Assembly (NCBI RefSeq): GCF_001905665.1 | Contig: NZ_LIVX01000003.1 | Location: 443,478-507,477, forward strand | Direction of reading: 5' to 3' | From: Streptomyces sp. CB02261 | GTDB taxonomy: Bacteria > Actinomycetota > Actinomycetes > Streptomycetales > Streptomycetaceae | Length of the DNA: 64,000 bases | Shown: piece after piece, positions 27,395 through 38,104 of the stretch | Layout of the letters: every line of letters starts with the position of its first letter | Numbering within the stretch: position 1 is the first letter of the stretch | The notes under the pieces: model-generated | What the model was told of the DNA's origin: nothing | The model's input: only the letters and a program-made list of their open reading frames with translations | Database searches by the model: none | Program-made: the position numbers and the translations under genes

Positions 27395-27838
27395 ATGCGA
27401 GAGTCCGTTCAGGCCGAAGTCCTGATGAGCTTCCTCGTCTCCGAGGAGCTCTCCTTCAGGATCCCGGTCGAACTGCGATATGAGACCCGGGATCCCTACG
27501 CGGTGCGGATGACCTTCCACCTTCCCGGAGACGCCCCCGTGACCTGGGCGTTCGGCAGAGAACTGCTGCTCGACGGGATCAACCGGCCGAGCGGGGACGG
27601 CGATGTGCACATCGCCCCGACGGAGCCCGAGGGGCTCTCGGACGTCTCCATCCGACTCCAGGTCGGCGGCGACCGCGCCCTGTTCCGGGCGAGCGCCCCG
27701 CCGCTGGTCGCCTTCCTCGACCGCACGGACAAGCTGGTCCCGCTCGGTCAGGAACGGACACTCGGCGACTTCGAGGACAACCTGGAGGCCGCGCTCGGCC
27801 GGATCCTGGCCGAGGAGAGCGCGGGACCGGCCGCCTGA
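27395..27838 (+). CDS. ssgA: SsgA sporulation-specific cell division activator
   Basis: 147 residues, slightly longer than the usual ~136 for SsgA. The sequence MRESVQAEVLMSFLVSEEL, the DPYAVRMTFHLPGDAPVTWAFGRELLLDG core and LVPLGQERTLGDFEDNLEAALGRIL agree closely with the SsgA proteins I know. SsgA-like proteins localise the division machinery in sporulating aerial hyphae. The ATG follows GGGG at a short distance. The 138-bp gap after ssgR holds its promoter; SsgR dependence is known for the orthologue and inferred here. Confidence 0.93.
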   Translation: MRESVQAEVLMSFLVSEELSFRIPVELRYETRDPYAVRMTFHLPGDAPVTWAFGRELLLDGINRPSGDGDVHIAPTEPEGLSDVSIRLQVGGDRALFRASAPPLVAFLDRTDKLVPLGQERTLGDFEDNLEAALGRILAEESAGPAA

Positions 27839-27886
27839 ACCGGCACCCGTCCCCGCGTAGGCCTCACCCGGCACGGCTGATACGCC

Positions 27887-29248
27887 TCACTTGGCCCGGC
27901 GGCGTCGTCCGCCCCGTACCGCCGCCGCGGGCCGCGGCGCACCCGAGGCCGGCCGGTCCGCCGACACCACCAGGGCCGCGAGCGCCGTGGTGAGCGGCAC
28001 GGAGGCGACCAGGCCGATCGATCCCACCAGGGTCCGCACGATCTCCTCGGCGACCAGCTCGCTGTTGGCGACCGTCCCCATGCTGCTCTGCGCGATCGAG
28101 AAGAGCAGCAGCAGCGGGAGGGCCGCGCCCGCGTAGGCGAGCACCAGCGTGTTCACGACCGAGGCGATGTGGTCGCGGCCGATCCGGATGGCGGCCCGGT
28201 ACAGCGCGCGCGGACCCATGTTCGGATCGGCCTGGCGCAGCTCCCAGACCGCCGAGGTCTGCGTGACCGTCACGTCGTCGAGGACACCGAGCGAACCGAT
28301 GATGATCCCGGCCAGGAGCAGGCCGGACATGTCGATGTTCGGATACAGGCCGTGGATCAGGCCGGTGTTGTCGTCGGTGTTGCCGCTCAGCGAGGCCCAG
28401 CCGATGAACAGCGAGCCGAGCAGTCCGATCAGCAGCAGGGAGATCAGCGTCCCGAGCACGGCGACCGAGGTGCGGGCCGAGACGCCGTGGCACATGTAGA
28501 GCGCGATCAGCATGATCGCGCTCGACCCGACCACCGCCACGACCAGCGGGTTCGACCCCTGCAGGATCGCCGGCAGGATGAAGAACGTCAGGACGAGGAA
28601 GCTCGCGACAAGGGCGATGAGCGCCATCACCCCCCGCATCCGCCCGACGAGCACGACCGCGAGGGCGAAGATCCCGGCGAGCACCGCGAGCGGGACCTTC
28701 CGGTTCACATCGGTCACCGAGTACTGCAGGTCGCGCGGGGCGTCCGGGGCGTACGCCACCACCACGCCCTGCCCCTGGTGCAGTTGGCGGGGCGCGTCCG
28801 GCTGCACGATCTCCGTGAACGTGCGCCCCTTCTCCGGGCCGCTGGTCACCTCGATGGTCGCCTTCTCGCACTGCCCCTGCTGGGCCTCCACGGCCTCGCG
28901 CCCCTCCGGGGTGGAGGTGTCGCCGGTCGGCGGGACCTGGGCGGCGTTCACGTCGCTGCAGTTCACCTGCTCGACGGCGACGACCCTCCCCTGCTCGGTC
29001 TGCCGGTCGAAGCCGACCCCGGTGCGCTCGTGCGCCGGCGTTCCGCCTGGCCACAGCCACACGAGCCCCACCACGACGGCGGTGGCGAAGGGGATCAGAA
29101 CGGCGGCGATGACCTTGCGCAAGTGCCGGGACACCGGGGCGGCGGGGCCGTGGCTGTGGCTGTGGCCGTGCCCCTGGCCGTGCCCGTGGGAGGGGCCGGG
29201 ACCGTGGTCGTGGCCGTGCGGCTCGGGAGTCTGCTCGGGGGAAGTCAC
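27887..29248 (-). CDS. YibE/F-family membrane protein with His-rich N terminus
   Basis: 453 residues. The N terminus (~10-38) is a histidine-glycine tract of HGHDHG and HSHSHG type, then one membrane anchor and an extracytoplasmic region (~60-165). The rest holds about seven membrane segments, with DDVTVTQTSAVWELR in the cytoplasmic loop, the hallmark of YibE/F proteins. The family's function is unsettled, and the His tract suggests metal binding. GTG 29248 (TSPEQTPEP) was chosen; GTG 29281 is possible. It is divergent from the riboswitch-thiC transcription unit. Confidence 0.82.
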   Translation of the reverse strand: MTSPEQTPEPHGHDHGPGPSHGHGQGHGHSHSHGPAAPVSRHLRKVIAAVLIPFATAVVVGLVWLWPGGTPAHERTGVGFDRQTEQGRVVAVEQVNCSDVNAAQVPPTGDTSTPEGREAVEAQQGQCEKATIEVTSGPEKGRTFTEIVQPDAPRQLHQGQGVVVAYAPDAPRDLQYSVTDVNRKVPLAVLAGIFALAVVLVGRMRGVMALIALVASFLVLTFFILPAILQGSNPLVVAVVGSSAIMLIALYMCHGVSARTSVAVLGTLISLLLIGLLGSLFIGWASLSGNTDDNTGLIHGLYPNIDMSGLLLAGIIIGSLGVLDDVTVTQTSAVWELRQADPNMGPRALYRAAIRIGRDHIASVVNTLVLAYAGAALPLLLLFSIAQSSMGTVANSELVAEEIVRTLVGSIGLVASVPLTTALAALVVSADRPASGAPRPAAAVRGGRRRRAK

Positions 29249-29305
29249 CGACCGATCATCGCAAGAACGGCGGGGGCCCACTGTTCAGCACGCCAGGATT
29301 GACGC

Positions 29306-29311
29306 TAGCGT
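29306..29311 (+). promoter_or_regulatory. Possible thiC -10 element
   Basis: TAGCGT about 20 bp before the first riboswitch bases, with TTCAGC (29284-29289) 16 bp further upstream as a weak -35. Confidence 0.35.
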
Positions 29312-29327
29312 GGTGGCACCTTTGCAC

Positions 29328-31235
<1,908 letters not shown>

Positions 31236-31251
31236 CCGCCCGCGGCACACG

Positions 31252-31288
31252 CACCGGCCCGCGACCCCGGGGGAGTCGCGGGCCGGTG
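31252..31288. terminator. Bidirectional terminator thiC / membrane protein
   Basis: Perfect 14-bp arms (31252-31265, 31275-31288) with a nine-base loop between two convergent stops. Confidence 0.85.
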
Positions 31289-31293
31289 GCGCG

Positions 31294-31989
31294 TCAGGGG
31301 TGCGGCGGTCCCTGCGGGCCGACGGGTGGACCGAGGGGTGGCTCGGTGGGTGCTGGGCCGGGTGGCCCGCCGGGTGGTGGGGCGGTGGCGGCGAGGACGT
31401 CGCGGAGGAACGGGAGGATGCCGCGTTCGAGAAGGGCGCGGCGCCAGGCCTCCCGGGCGCGGGACAGTTCGTCGTCCGGTGCGGCGCCCGTGCTCACCGG
31501 GCTGTTGCGCAGCGCCGTCATCAGGAGCCCGGCGCCCGCGCAGAGCAGTCCGGCGGCGGCCAGGACGCCGAAGACCAGGCCCGCCGTCAGCAGCGTCGCC
31601 CCGAACACCAGGGTGGGGGCGAGGGCCTTGAGGACCGCGCCGACCAGCAGGAAGATGACGGCGGCCGACCCGGCGAGGACGGGCACCAGGACGGTGAAGA
31701 TCGCGACGACCCCCGCGCCGGGGCCGGGACGGTCGGCGGGGACGGGTGCGCGGGCCCCGAGGGCGGCGCGGTGTTCCTCGCGGACCTTCACGAAGTGGTC
31801 GTACTCGCTCGCCGCCGCGCTGGTGACCAGCGCCGTCGCGTTCAGCGTCAGGGCGCGCAGCTGGGCGAGCGTGAGCCGGGTCCCGGCTCCGGTGAGGTCC
31901 GGGCGTGCGTGGGCGGTGCTCAGTGCGTCGTCGAGGATCCGCTCGTACTCGGCGCGGTCCTCGGTCAGCAGGTGCGGAGCCACGTTCAT
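31294..31989 (-). CDS. Membrane protein of unknown function
   Basis: 231 residues. The N-terminal ~90 residues are polar and helical (TEDRAEYERILDDALSTAH). Two long hydrophobic stretches follow (VAIFTVLVPVLAGSAAVIFLLVGAVLK, LLTAGLVFGVLAAAGLLCAGAGLL), then a charged helix and a Pro/Gly-rich tail. No family was recognised. ATG 31989 is supported by GGGGGA six bases upstream. The phosphatase gene lies upstream on the same strand, 166 bp away. Confidence 0.7.
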   Translation of the reverse strand: MNVAPHLLTEDRAEYERILDDALSTAHARPDLTGAGTRLTLAQLRALTLNATALVTSAAASEYDHFVKVREEHRAALGARAPVPADRPGPGAGVVAIFTVLVPVLAGSAAVIFLLVGAVLKALAPTLVFGATLLTAGLVFGVLAAAGLLCAGAGLLMTALRNSPVSTGAAPDDELSRAREAWRRALLERGILPFLRDVLAATAPPPGGPPGPAPTEPPLGPPVGPQGPPHP

Positions 31990-32155
31990 GTGCATCCCCC
32001 GATGCTCCGTAGGCCCGGATCAGCCGTGGGACACGGTGGGTCGGGCGGAAACGGAGGAGAGCCTGCTACGGATGGACCCGATGGTATTGCGGGGGTGCCA
32101 CGCGCTGACAGGGTGTTTCCGGAAATCGCCTTCCCCGGATGCGCAGGGTTATGCC

Positions 32156-33490
32156 TCAGCGGTCCAGGGGGAGTTGGACGACCAGCAGCTTTCCGGCCAT
32201 GGTCACTCCGCCGTCCATGGCGATGGCCAGACCGTCCGCGTACACGTGCGGACCGTCGACGACCGGGCCGGCGTCGCTCTCGCCGTCCTCCGCGCCGACC
32301 TGGCCGAGGAGGTACGGGATCGGGCTGTGGCCGTGGACGATCCGGCGGCCGCCGTAGGTGGAGAGCAGCTCCTGGACGGCCTGCGGGCCGCCTTCGTCGC
32401 GGAAGGCGAAGCGCTTGGTGAACTTGCGGAAGACGTCCCAGACCTCGTCGGCGTCGTTGCGGTTGATGATCTCGTGGACCGTGTCGTTGACGTCCTCGAT
32501 GGTCTCGCCGTATTCGAGGTACGCGGTGGTGTCGGAGTGCAGGAGGAGGTGGTCGTCCTCGCGCACCACGGCGTCGAGCCGGGACATCCACTGGAGGTGG
32601 ACGTCCTGGAGCCGGTCCATGTCGTGCTTCTGGCCGCCGTTGAGCAGCCAGGCGGCCTGGAAGGTGGCCGTGCCGGCCCCGGAGTTCACCGGCGTGTCGC
32701 CGAAGCGCTTGGCGCCGATGAGCAGCAGCTCGTGGTTGCCCATGAGGGCCTTGCAGTAGCCGCCGGCGGCGGCGGCCTCGGCGGAGAGCCGCATGACGAG
32801 GTCGATGACGCCGATGCCGTCGGGGCCGCGGTCGGTGAAGTCGCCGAGGAACCACAGACGGGCGTTGCCCGCGGCCCAGCCGCCGTTCTCGTCGATGAGG
32901 CCCTGGGCGCGCAGGGCGGCGACGAGTTCGTCGAGGTAGCCGTGGACGTCACCGACGACGAAGAGCGGGCCGGGTCCCTCGCCGTTCGCGAGGACGGGCT
33001 CGCCGGCGGGGGCGGACTCGGGGGCGACCGGGACCTGGACGGTGTCGCCGCGGTTGATGACCGGGAGGTCGCGCTCGGTCGGCGTGTAGCCCTCGGGCAT
33101 CGCCTCGTCGGGGAAGGCGTTGCCGGGGTGGCCGGTGGCGACGGAGACGATGGAGGAACCGGCCGGGGCCTCGTACGCCGGGGCGGGACGGCGTCCCAGA
33201 TGGAGGGTCGGCTCGGCGGGCATGGGCGCGGGAGGGGCCGTCGGCGGCGCGGGCGCTGTCGTCGGGGCGGCGGGCGGGCTCGCCGGGCGGACGGCCTCGG
33301 TCGACGCGGGCGCGGCGGGGGGCGGCGGCGGTGCGGGCGCGCTGCCGGTCGGCGCGGGTGCCTGCTGCGGCTCCGCGGATGTCGGATCGGTGGCGTGGCC
33401 CTGTACGGGCACCCGGGCGTACGGCGGTACGCGGAAGTCACGCAATGTCGCCGTGCGCACCACGGGCTCCTGCCCGGCCCCCTGAGTCAT
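32156..33490 (-). CDS. Calcineurin-like metallophosphatase with Pro/Ala-rich N terminus
   Basis: 444 residues. The catalytic domain (~165-430) has the five metallophosphoesterase blocks: GDVHGY, GDFTDRGPD, GNHE, then HSD (LLLHSDTT) and VHGHS, a PPP-type phosphatase order. The first ~165 residues are low-complexity Pro/Ala (APAPPPPPAAPAS type), probably disordered. GGAGGGG precedes the ATG, excluding the longer frame to 33637. The substrate is unknown, either a phosphoprotein or a small molecule. There are no membrane segments. Confidence 0.87.
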   Translation of the reverse strand: MTQGAGQEPVVRTATLRDFRVPPYARVPVQGHATDPTSAEPQQAPAPTGSAPAPPPPPAAPASTEAVRPASPPAAPTTAPAPPTAPPAPMPAEPTLHLGRRPAPAYEAPAGSSIVSVATGHPGNAFPDEAMPEGYTPTERDLPVINRGDTVQVPVAPESAPAGEPVLANGEGPGPLFVVGDVHGYLDELVAALRAQGLIDENGGWAAGNARLWFLGDFTDRGPDGIGVIDLVMRLSAEAAAAGGYCKALMGNHELLLIGAKRFGDTPVNSGAGTATFQAAWLLNGGQKHDMDRLQDVHLQWMSRLDAVVREDDHLLLHSDTTAYLEYGETIEDVNDTVHEIINRNDADEVWDVFRKFTKRFAFRDEGGPQAVQELLSTYGGRRIVHGHSPIPYLLGQVGAEDGESDAGPVVDGPHVYADGLAIAMDGGVTMAGKLLVVQLPLDR

Positions 33491-33703
33491 GGACCCCTCC
33501 ACCACCGTCGCGATGCCCTGCACATCGCGGACCGGCCTGGTCGGGGTGGTCCGCGGTGTCGTGCGCCCATCATAGGAATGAGGGTCCTCCTGTGTGACGC
33601 ACCAGGGGTGGTGAATCCGGGTCCACTCCGGGTTCACCGGTTGTTTCGCCCGAATTGAGTGGGTCGAGTCCAGGGTTGAGGCCGGTGGGGTGGCCGGTTT
33701 CGC

Positions 33704-33727
33704 CGCCCCTGCCCACGGGCAGGGGCG
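33704..33727 (-). terminator. Terminator of the LacI-family gene
   Basis: Perfect 11-bp arms (33704-33714, 33717-33727) with a two-base core, 28 bp past the stop. A second weaker hairpin (33610-33638) lies nearer the phosphatase promoter. Confidence 0.7.
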
Positions 33728-33754
33728 GGGACGGCGGATCCGAGGGCGGGAAAT

Positions 33755-34861
33755 TCAGTCTTTCGCGGGTGAGCGCGGATGGCTGACCGTCGTGCGGGGT
33801 GAACGGCGCTGCGAGGAGGTCCGGACGATGAGTTCGGTCGGTATCACCTGCTCGACCGGGCCGTCGGCGTCGGTCCCCTCGATGGCGTCGATGAGGAGTT
33901 GGACGACGGCCGTGCCGATGCGGCGCGGCTTGAGCGAGAGGGTCGTGATGGGCGGTTCGGTGGTGGCGTAGACGGTCGACTCGCTGCAGCAGACCAGCAG
34001 CAGGTCGTCCGGGACGCGCAGTCCGTAGCGGCGCGCGGCCGCGAGGAGGTCGGTTCCGTTGGGGTCGAAGAGGCCGTAGACGGCGTCGGGCCGGTCCGGT
34101 CGGGCGAGCAGCCGGTCGGCCGCGACGGCGCCCGCGCACGGGTCGTGCGCCGGATAGGCCTCGTAGACGGGGTCCTGGCCCACCCGCTCGCACCAGTTGA
34201 GGTAGGCGGTGGTGGACAGGCGGGTGTAGGTGTCGGTGGTCGTTCCGGTGAGGAGGCCGATGCGGCGGGCGCCTGCGTCGGCGAGGTGGTCGAGGAGGTC
34301 GAGGACGGCGGCTTCGTGGTCGTTGTCGACCCAGGCGGTGACCGGAAGGGTGCCGGCGGGGCGTCCGTCGGAGACGACGGGCAGGCCCTGGCGGACCAGT
34401 TCGGTGACGACCGGGTCGTGGTCGGAGGGGTCGATGACGACGGTGCCGTCGAGGGCGACGTTCGACCAGACGTCATGGCGGGAGGTGGCGGGGAGGATGA
34501 CCAGGGCGTAGCCCCGGGCGAGCGCGGCCGATGTGGCTGCCCTGGCCATCTCCGCGAAGTACGCGAATTCGGTGAAGGTGAAAGGTTCATCCCCGTACGT
34601 GGTCACGGTCAGGCCGATGAGTCCCGACTTCCCGGTGCGGAGCGTGCGGGCCGCCGCGGACGGGCGGTAGCCCAGCCGGTCGGCGACCTCGCGCACGTGC
34701 CGGCGGGTGGCGTCGGGGAGTCGGCCCTTGCCGTTGAGCGCGTCGGAGACTGTCGTGATGGAGACCCCGGCGGCGGCGGCCACGTCCCGGATGCCCGCCC
34801 GGCCCTGCCGGCTTCCCCGGGTCTGTGCCCGGCTCACCTGGTGCTTCCCTGCTGCTGTCAT
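33755..34861 (-). CDS. LacI-family transcriptional regulator
   Basis: 368 residues. The N-terminal HTH with hinge reads GIRDVAAAAGVSITTVSDALNGKGRLPDATRRHVREVADRLGYRPSAAARTLR (residues ~22-75), followed by a periplasmic-binding-protein-like effector domain. Ligand-contact regions such as DGTVVIDPSD and GLFDPNGTDLL look sugar-repressor-like. The ATG at 34861 precedes the HTH by the usual distance plus a short basic extension; upstream in-frame residues overlap the promoter region and are discounted. It is divergent from the hisC-like gene. The ligand is unknown. Confidence 0.88.
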   Translation of the reverse strand: MTAAGKHQVSRAQTRGSRQGRAGIRDVAAAAGVSITTVSDALNGKGRLPDATRRHVREVADRLGYRPSAAARTLRTGKSGLIGLTVTTYGDEPFTFTEFAYFAEMARAATSAALARGYALVILPATSRHDVWSNVALDGTVVIDPSDHDPVVTELVRQGLPVVSDGRPAGTLPVTAWVDNDHEAAVLDLLDHLADAGARRIGLLTGTTTDTYTRLSTTAYLNWCERVGQDPVYEAYPAHDPCAGAVAADRLLARPDRPDAVYGLFDPNGTDLLAAARRYGLRVPDDLLLVCCSESTVYATTEPPITTLSLKPRRIGTAVVQLLIDAIEGTDADGPVEQVIPTELIVRTSSQRRSPRTTVSHPRSPAKD

Positions 34862-35241
34862 GGCGAGCCGATAGTAGGGCGACGAGGGGCGGTGGAGTCG
34901 GTCGCATATGCAGGCGTTGACAGGCACGTTTCTGCATGGTCGATATGGGTCAACTGGCTTGGAATGCAAGGTAGTTGAGGTCTTTTCCATGGGACCTGTG
35001 GTTGTCGAACGGCGTAGGCCTGGCGTGGTGGCGAGGTCTCGAAGAGGTCTCAACTCACCTCTACGGGGGATGCGCGCCACGGCGCTCGCCACCAGCGCGC
35101 GCCACCCCGGTGCGCGCTCCCCCCTCTCCGGGCCGCACCGGGAGCCGTGTCCCTCCTGTTGTCCGCAGCCCATTCGCAGCGGAGGCGAATCCTCTTAAGG
35201 TGAGAAGCATTGGCGGTACGGACGGTCGAGGAGGCCACACA
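34862..35241. other. Divergent intergenic region lacI-type / hisC-like
   Basis: 380 bp without a supported gene. It holds TTGACA (34917-34922) with a weak -10-like TCGATA 17 bp later on the + strand. Two nested inverted pairs are present: GTTGAC/GTCAAC (34916-34921, 34949-34954) and ATGCAG/CTGCAT (34908-34913, 34932-34937). These could include an operator of the LacI-family protein. The rest is featureless. Confidence 0.5.
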
Positions 35242-36339
35242 GTGAGCGAGACCAGCGGGACGAGTACGGGCGGCCCGAAGCTGCGCGCCGAGCTGGACGG
35301 CGTCCCCACCTACAAGCCGGGCAGGCCGGCGGCCGCGGGCGGCCCCGTCGCCTTCAAGCTGTCCTCCAACGAGAACCCGTACCCGCCGCTGCCGGGGGTC
35401 ATGGAGAGCACGCTGGCCGCGGCCTCGAACTTCAACCGCTACCCCGACATGGCCTGCACGGGGCTGACGGAGGAGCTGGCCGACCGTTTCGGCGTGCCGG
35501 TCTCGCACCTGGCCACGGGCACCGGCTCGGTCGGCGTCGCCCAGTCGCTGCTCCAGGCGACCTCGGGCCCCGGCGACGAGGTCATCTACGCCTGGCGCTC
35601 CTTCGAGGCGTACCCGATCATCACGCAGATCAGCGGGGCCACCTCGGTGCAGGTGCCGCTGACCGAGGGCGAGGTGCACGACCTGGACGCGATGGCCGGG
35701 GCGATCACCGACCGGACGCGGCTGATCTTCGTCTGCAACCCGAACAACCCCACGGGCACGGCGGTGCGCCGGGCCGAGCTGGAGCGCTTCCTCGACCGGG
35801 TGCCCTCCGACGTCCTCGTGGTGATCGACGAGGCGTACCGCGAGTTCGTGCGTGACACCGAGATCCCCGACGGCATCGAGCTGTACCGCGACCGCCCGAA
35901 CGTGGCCGTGCTGAGGACGTTCTCCAAGGCGTACGGCCTGGCGGGGCTGCGGGTCGGTTTCGCGGTCGCCCATGAGCCGGTGGCGGCGGCGCTGCGCAAG
36001 ACGGCGGTGCCGTTCGGGGTGAGCCAGCTGGCGCAGGACGCCGCGGTGGCCTCGCTGCGGGCCGAGGACGAGCTGCTCGGCCGGGTCGGCTCGCTGGTGG
36101 CCGAGCGCGAGCGGGTCCACGCGGGGCTCGTGGCCCAGGGCTGGACCGTGCCGGACACCCAGGCGAACTTCGTCTGGCTGCGGCTCGGCGAGCGGACGAC
36201 GGACTTCGCGGCGGAGTGCGAGCGGCACGGCGTGATGGTCCGGCCGTTCGCGGGCGAGGGCGTGCGCGTCACGATCGGTGAGACCGAGGCGAACGACCTC
36301 TTCCTGAAGGCGGCGGAGGGCTTCCGTCAGGGCAGCTGA
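35242..36339 (+). CDS. hisC: Histidinol-phosphate aminotransferase-like enzyme
   Basis: 365 residues, class I/II PLP aminotransferase. The motifs are [22 protein letters not shown], the PLP-contact run [17 protein letters not shown], and the Schiff-base lysine in [17 protein letters not shown]. HisC makes L-histidinol phosphate; in actinobacteria the same subfamily includes aromatic aminotransferases (Pat), so the role may be Phe/Tyr synthesis instead. No other his genes are adjacent. GTG start behind GAGGAGG. Confidence 0.85.
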   Translation: MSETSGTSTGGPKLRAELDGVPTYKPGRPAAAGGPVAFKLSSNENPYPPLPGVMESTLAAASNFNRYPDMACTGLTEELADRFGVPVSHLATGTGSVGVAQSLLQATSGPGDEVIYAWRSFEAYPIITQISGATSVQVPLTEGEVHDLDAMAGAITDRTRLIFVCNPNNPTGTAVRRAELERFLDRVPSDVLVVIDEAYREFVRDTEIPDGIELYRDRPNVAVLRTFSKAYGLAGLRVGFAVAHEPVAAALRKTAVPFGVSQLAQDAAVASLRAEDELLGRVGSLVAERERVHAGLVAQGWTVPDTQANFVWLRLGERTTDFAAECERHGVMVRPFAGEGVRVTIGETEANDLFLKAAEGFRQGS

Positions 36340-36354
36340 CCTCCTCTCCGTCCG

Positions 36355-36383
36355 GCCCCCGTGAGCGCTGCGCTCGCGGGGGC
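36355..36383 (+). terminator. Terminator of the hisC-like gene
   Basis: 13-bp arms with one wobble pair and a three-base loop (36355-36367, 36371-36383), followed by TTT, 15 bp past the stop. Confidence 0.85.
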
Positions 36384-36437
36384 TTTCGCGTGGGTACGTC
36401 CCGATCTTCACGGTGGCCGGATCCTGAGGGACCCCGG

Positions 36438-36468
36438 TTGACGATACGGATTTCGTATGAGCCATAAT
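36438..36468 (+). promoter_or_regulatory. cyd operon promoter
   Basis: TTGACG (36438-36443) and CATAAT (36463-36468) separated by 19 bp, unusually consensus-like for this genome. Between them is a small palindrome ATACG...CGTAT (36444-36458). The Rex operator begins 11 bp downstream of the -10. Confidence 0.6.
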
Positions 36469-36478
36469 AGCTTGTGAA

Positions 36479-36494
36479 TGTGAACGCGTTCACA
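36479..36494. promoter_or_regulatory. Rex operator (ROP)
   Basis: TGTGAACGCGTTCACA is a perfect 16-bp palindrome identical to the Rex consensus TGTGAACNNNTTCACA family of sites. It sits just after the promoter -10, so Rex bound under low NADH/NAD+ would block cydABCD transcription, and release at high NADH (oxygen limitation) would induce it. Confidence 0.92.
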
Positions 36495-36577
36495 AGCGTC
36501 TCCGGTTCCTCCCGTTATGGGTGGGATCAACGGGGCGAACTGCCGATGTGATCGCGGCGATGTAAGGAGAGAACGAC

Positions 36578-38086
36578 GTGGACCTCGCTCTGGCGCCAGA
36601 GACGTTGGCGCGCTGGCAGTTCGGCATCACCACCGTCTACCACTTCCTCTTCGTCCCCCTGACGATCTCCCTCGCCGCGCTCACCGCCGGGCTGCAGACG
36701 GCCTGGGTGCGGACCGAGAACGAGAAGTACCTCAAGGCGACGAAGTTCTGGGGCAAGCTCTTCCTGATCAACATCGCCATGGGTGTCGTCACCGGCATCG
36801 TGCAGGAGTTCCAGTTCGGCATGAACTGGTCCGACTACTCCCGGTTCGTCGGGGACATCTTCGGCGCACCGCTCGCCTTCGAGGCGCTCATCGCCTTCTT
36901 CTTCGAGTCGACCTTCATCGGTCTGTGGATCTTCGGCTGGGACAAGCTGCCGAAGCGCATCCACCTCGCCTGCATATGGATGGTGTCCATCGGCACCATC
37001 CTCTCCGCGTACTTCATCCTCGCGGCCAACTCCTGGATGCAGCACCCGGTCGGCTACCGCATCAACGAGGAGCGCGGCCGGGCGGAGCTCACCGACTTCT
37101 GGCAGGTGCTCACCCAGAACACCGCCCTCACCCAGTTCTTCCACACCATGACGGCGGCCTTCCTGGTCGGCGGCGCGTTCATGGTCGGCATCTCCGCCTT
37201 CCACCTGGCGCGCAAGAAGCACATCACGGTGATGCGGACCTCGCTGCGGGTCGGCCTGATCACTCTGATCATCGCCGGACTCGGCACCGCCATCAGCGGC
37301 GACCTGCTCGGCAAGGTCATGTTCAAGCAGCAGCCCATGAAGATGGCCGCCGCCGAGGCGCTCTGGGACGGCGAGGCGCCCGCGCCCTTCTCGATCTTCG
37401 CCTACGGCGACGTCGACAAGGGCCACAACAAGGTCGCCATCGAGGTCCCCGGCCTGCTGTCCTTCCTGGCGAACGACGACTTCAGCTCGTACGTCCCGGG
37501 CATCAACGACATCAACAAGGCCGAGCAGGAGAAGTTCGGCCCCGGCGACTACCGGCCCAACATCCCCGTCGCCTACTGGGGCTTCCGCTGGATGATCGGC
37601 TTCGGGATGGCCTCCCTGACCATCGGGATGCTCGGTCTCTGGCTGACCAGGAAGAAGTTCCTGCTGGCGCCGGGCCTGAGGACCGGTGAGGACGAGGTGC
37701 CGAACCTGGTCCTGTTCAAGCGGAAGGCACTCAGCCCCCGCCTGACCACGTGGTACTGGATCATCGCCCTCTGGACCATGGCCTTCCCGCTCATCGCCAA
37801 CTCCTGGGGCTGGATCTTCACCGAGATGGGCCGTCAGCCCTGGGTCGTCTACGGCGTGCTGCGCACCCGGGACGCGGTCTCGCCCGGCACGACGACGGGC
37901 GAGGTGCTCACCTCGATGATCGTCTTCACGGCTCTCTACGCCGTCCTCGCCGTCATCGAGGTCAAGCTCCTCGTGAAGTACATCAAGGCGGGACCGCCGG
38001 AGCTGACCGAGGACGACCTCAACCCGCCCACCAAGATCGGCGGGGACTCGCGAGACCCCGACCGCCCCATGGCCTTCTCGTACTGA
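36578..38086 (+). CDS. cydA: Cytochrome bd oxidase subunit I
   Basis: 502 residues with about nine membrane helices. The N terminus LARWQFGITTVYHFLFVPLTI carries the conserved His22 haem ligand. The Q-loop region has GKVMFKQQPMKMAAAEALW, and GRQPWVVYGVLRT is the CydA signature. It oxidises quinol and reduces oxygen with high affinity at haems b558, b595 and d. GTG start behind AAGGAGAG. It is the first gene of cydA-cydB-cydDC under the Rex operator. Confidence 0.96.
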   Translation: MDLALAPETLARWQFGITTVYHFLFVPLTISLAALTAGLQTAWVRTENEKYLKATKFWGKLFLINIAMGVVTGIVQEFQFGMNWSDYSRFVGDIFGAPLAFEALIAFFFESTFIGLWIFGWDKLPKRIHLACIWMVSIGTILSAYFILAANSWMQHPVGYRINEERGRAELTDFWQVLTQNTALTQFFHTMTAAFLVGGAFMVGISAFHLARKKHITVMRTSLRVGLITLIIAGLGTAISGDLLGKVMFKQQPMKMAAAEALWDGEAPAPFSIFAYGDVDKGHNKVAIEVPGLLSFLANDDFSSYVPGINDINKAEQEKFGPGDYRPNIPVAYWGFRWMIGFGMASLTIGMLGLWLTRKKFLLAPGLRTGEDEVPNLVLFKRKALSPRLTTWYWIIALWTMAFPLIANSWGWIFTEMGRQPWVVYGVLRTRDAVSPGTTTGEVLTSMIVFTALYAVLAVIEVKLLVKYIKAGPPELTEDDLNPPTKIGGDSRDPDRPMAFSY

Positions 38087-38104
38087 GGCTGAGGAGATCG
38101 AGGC

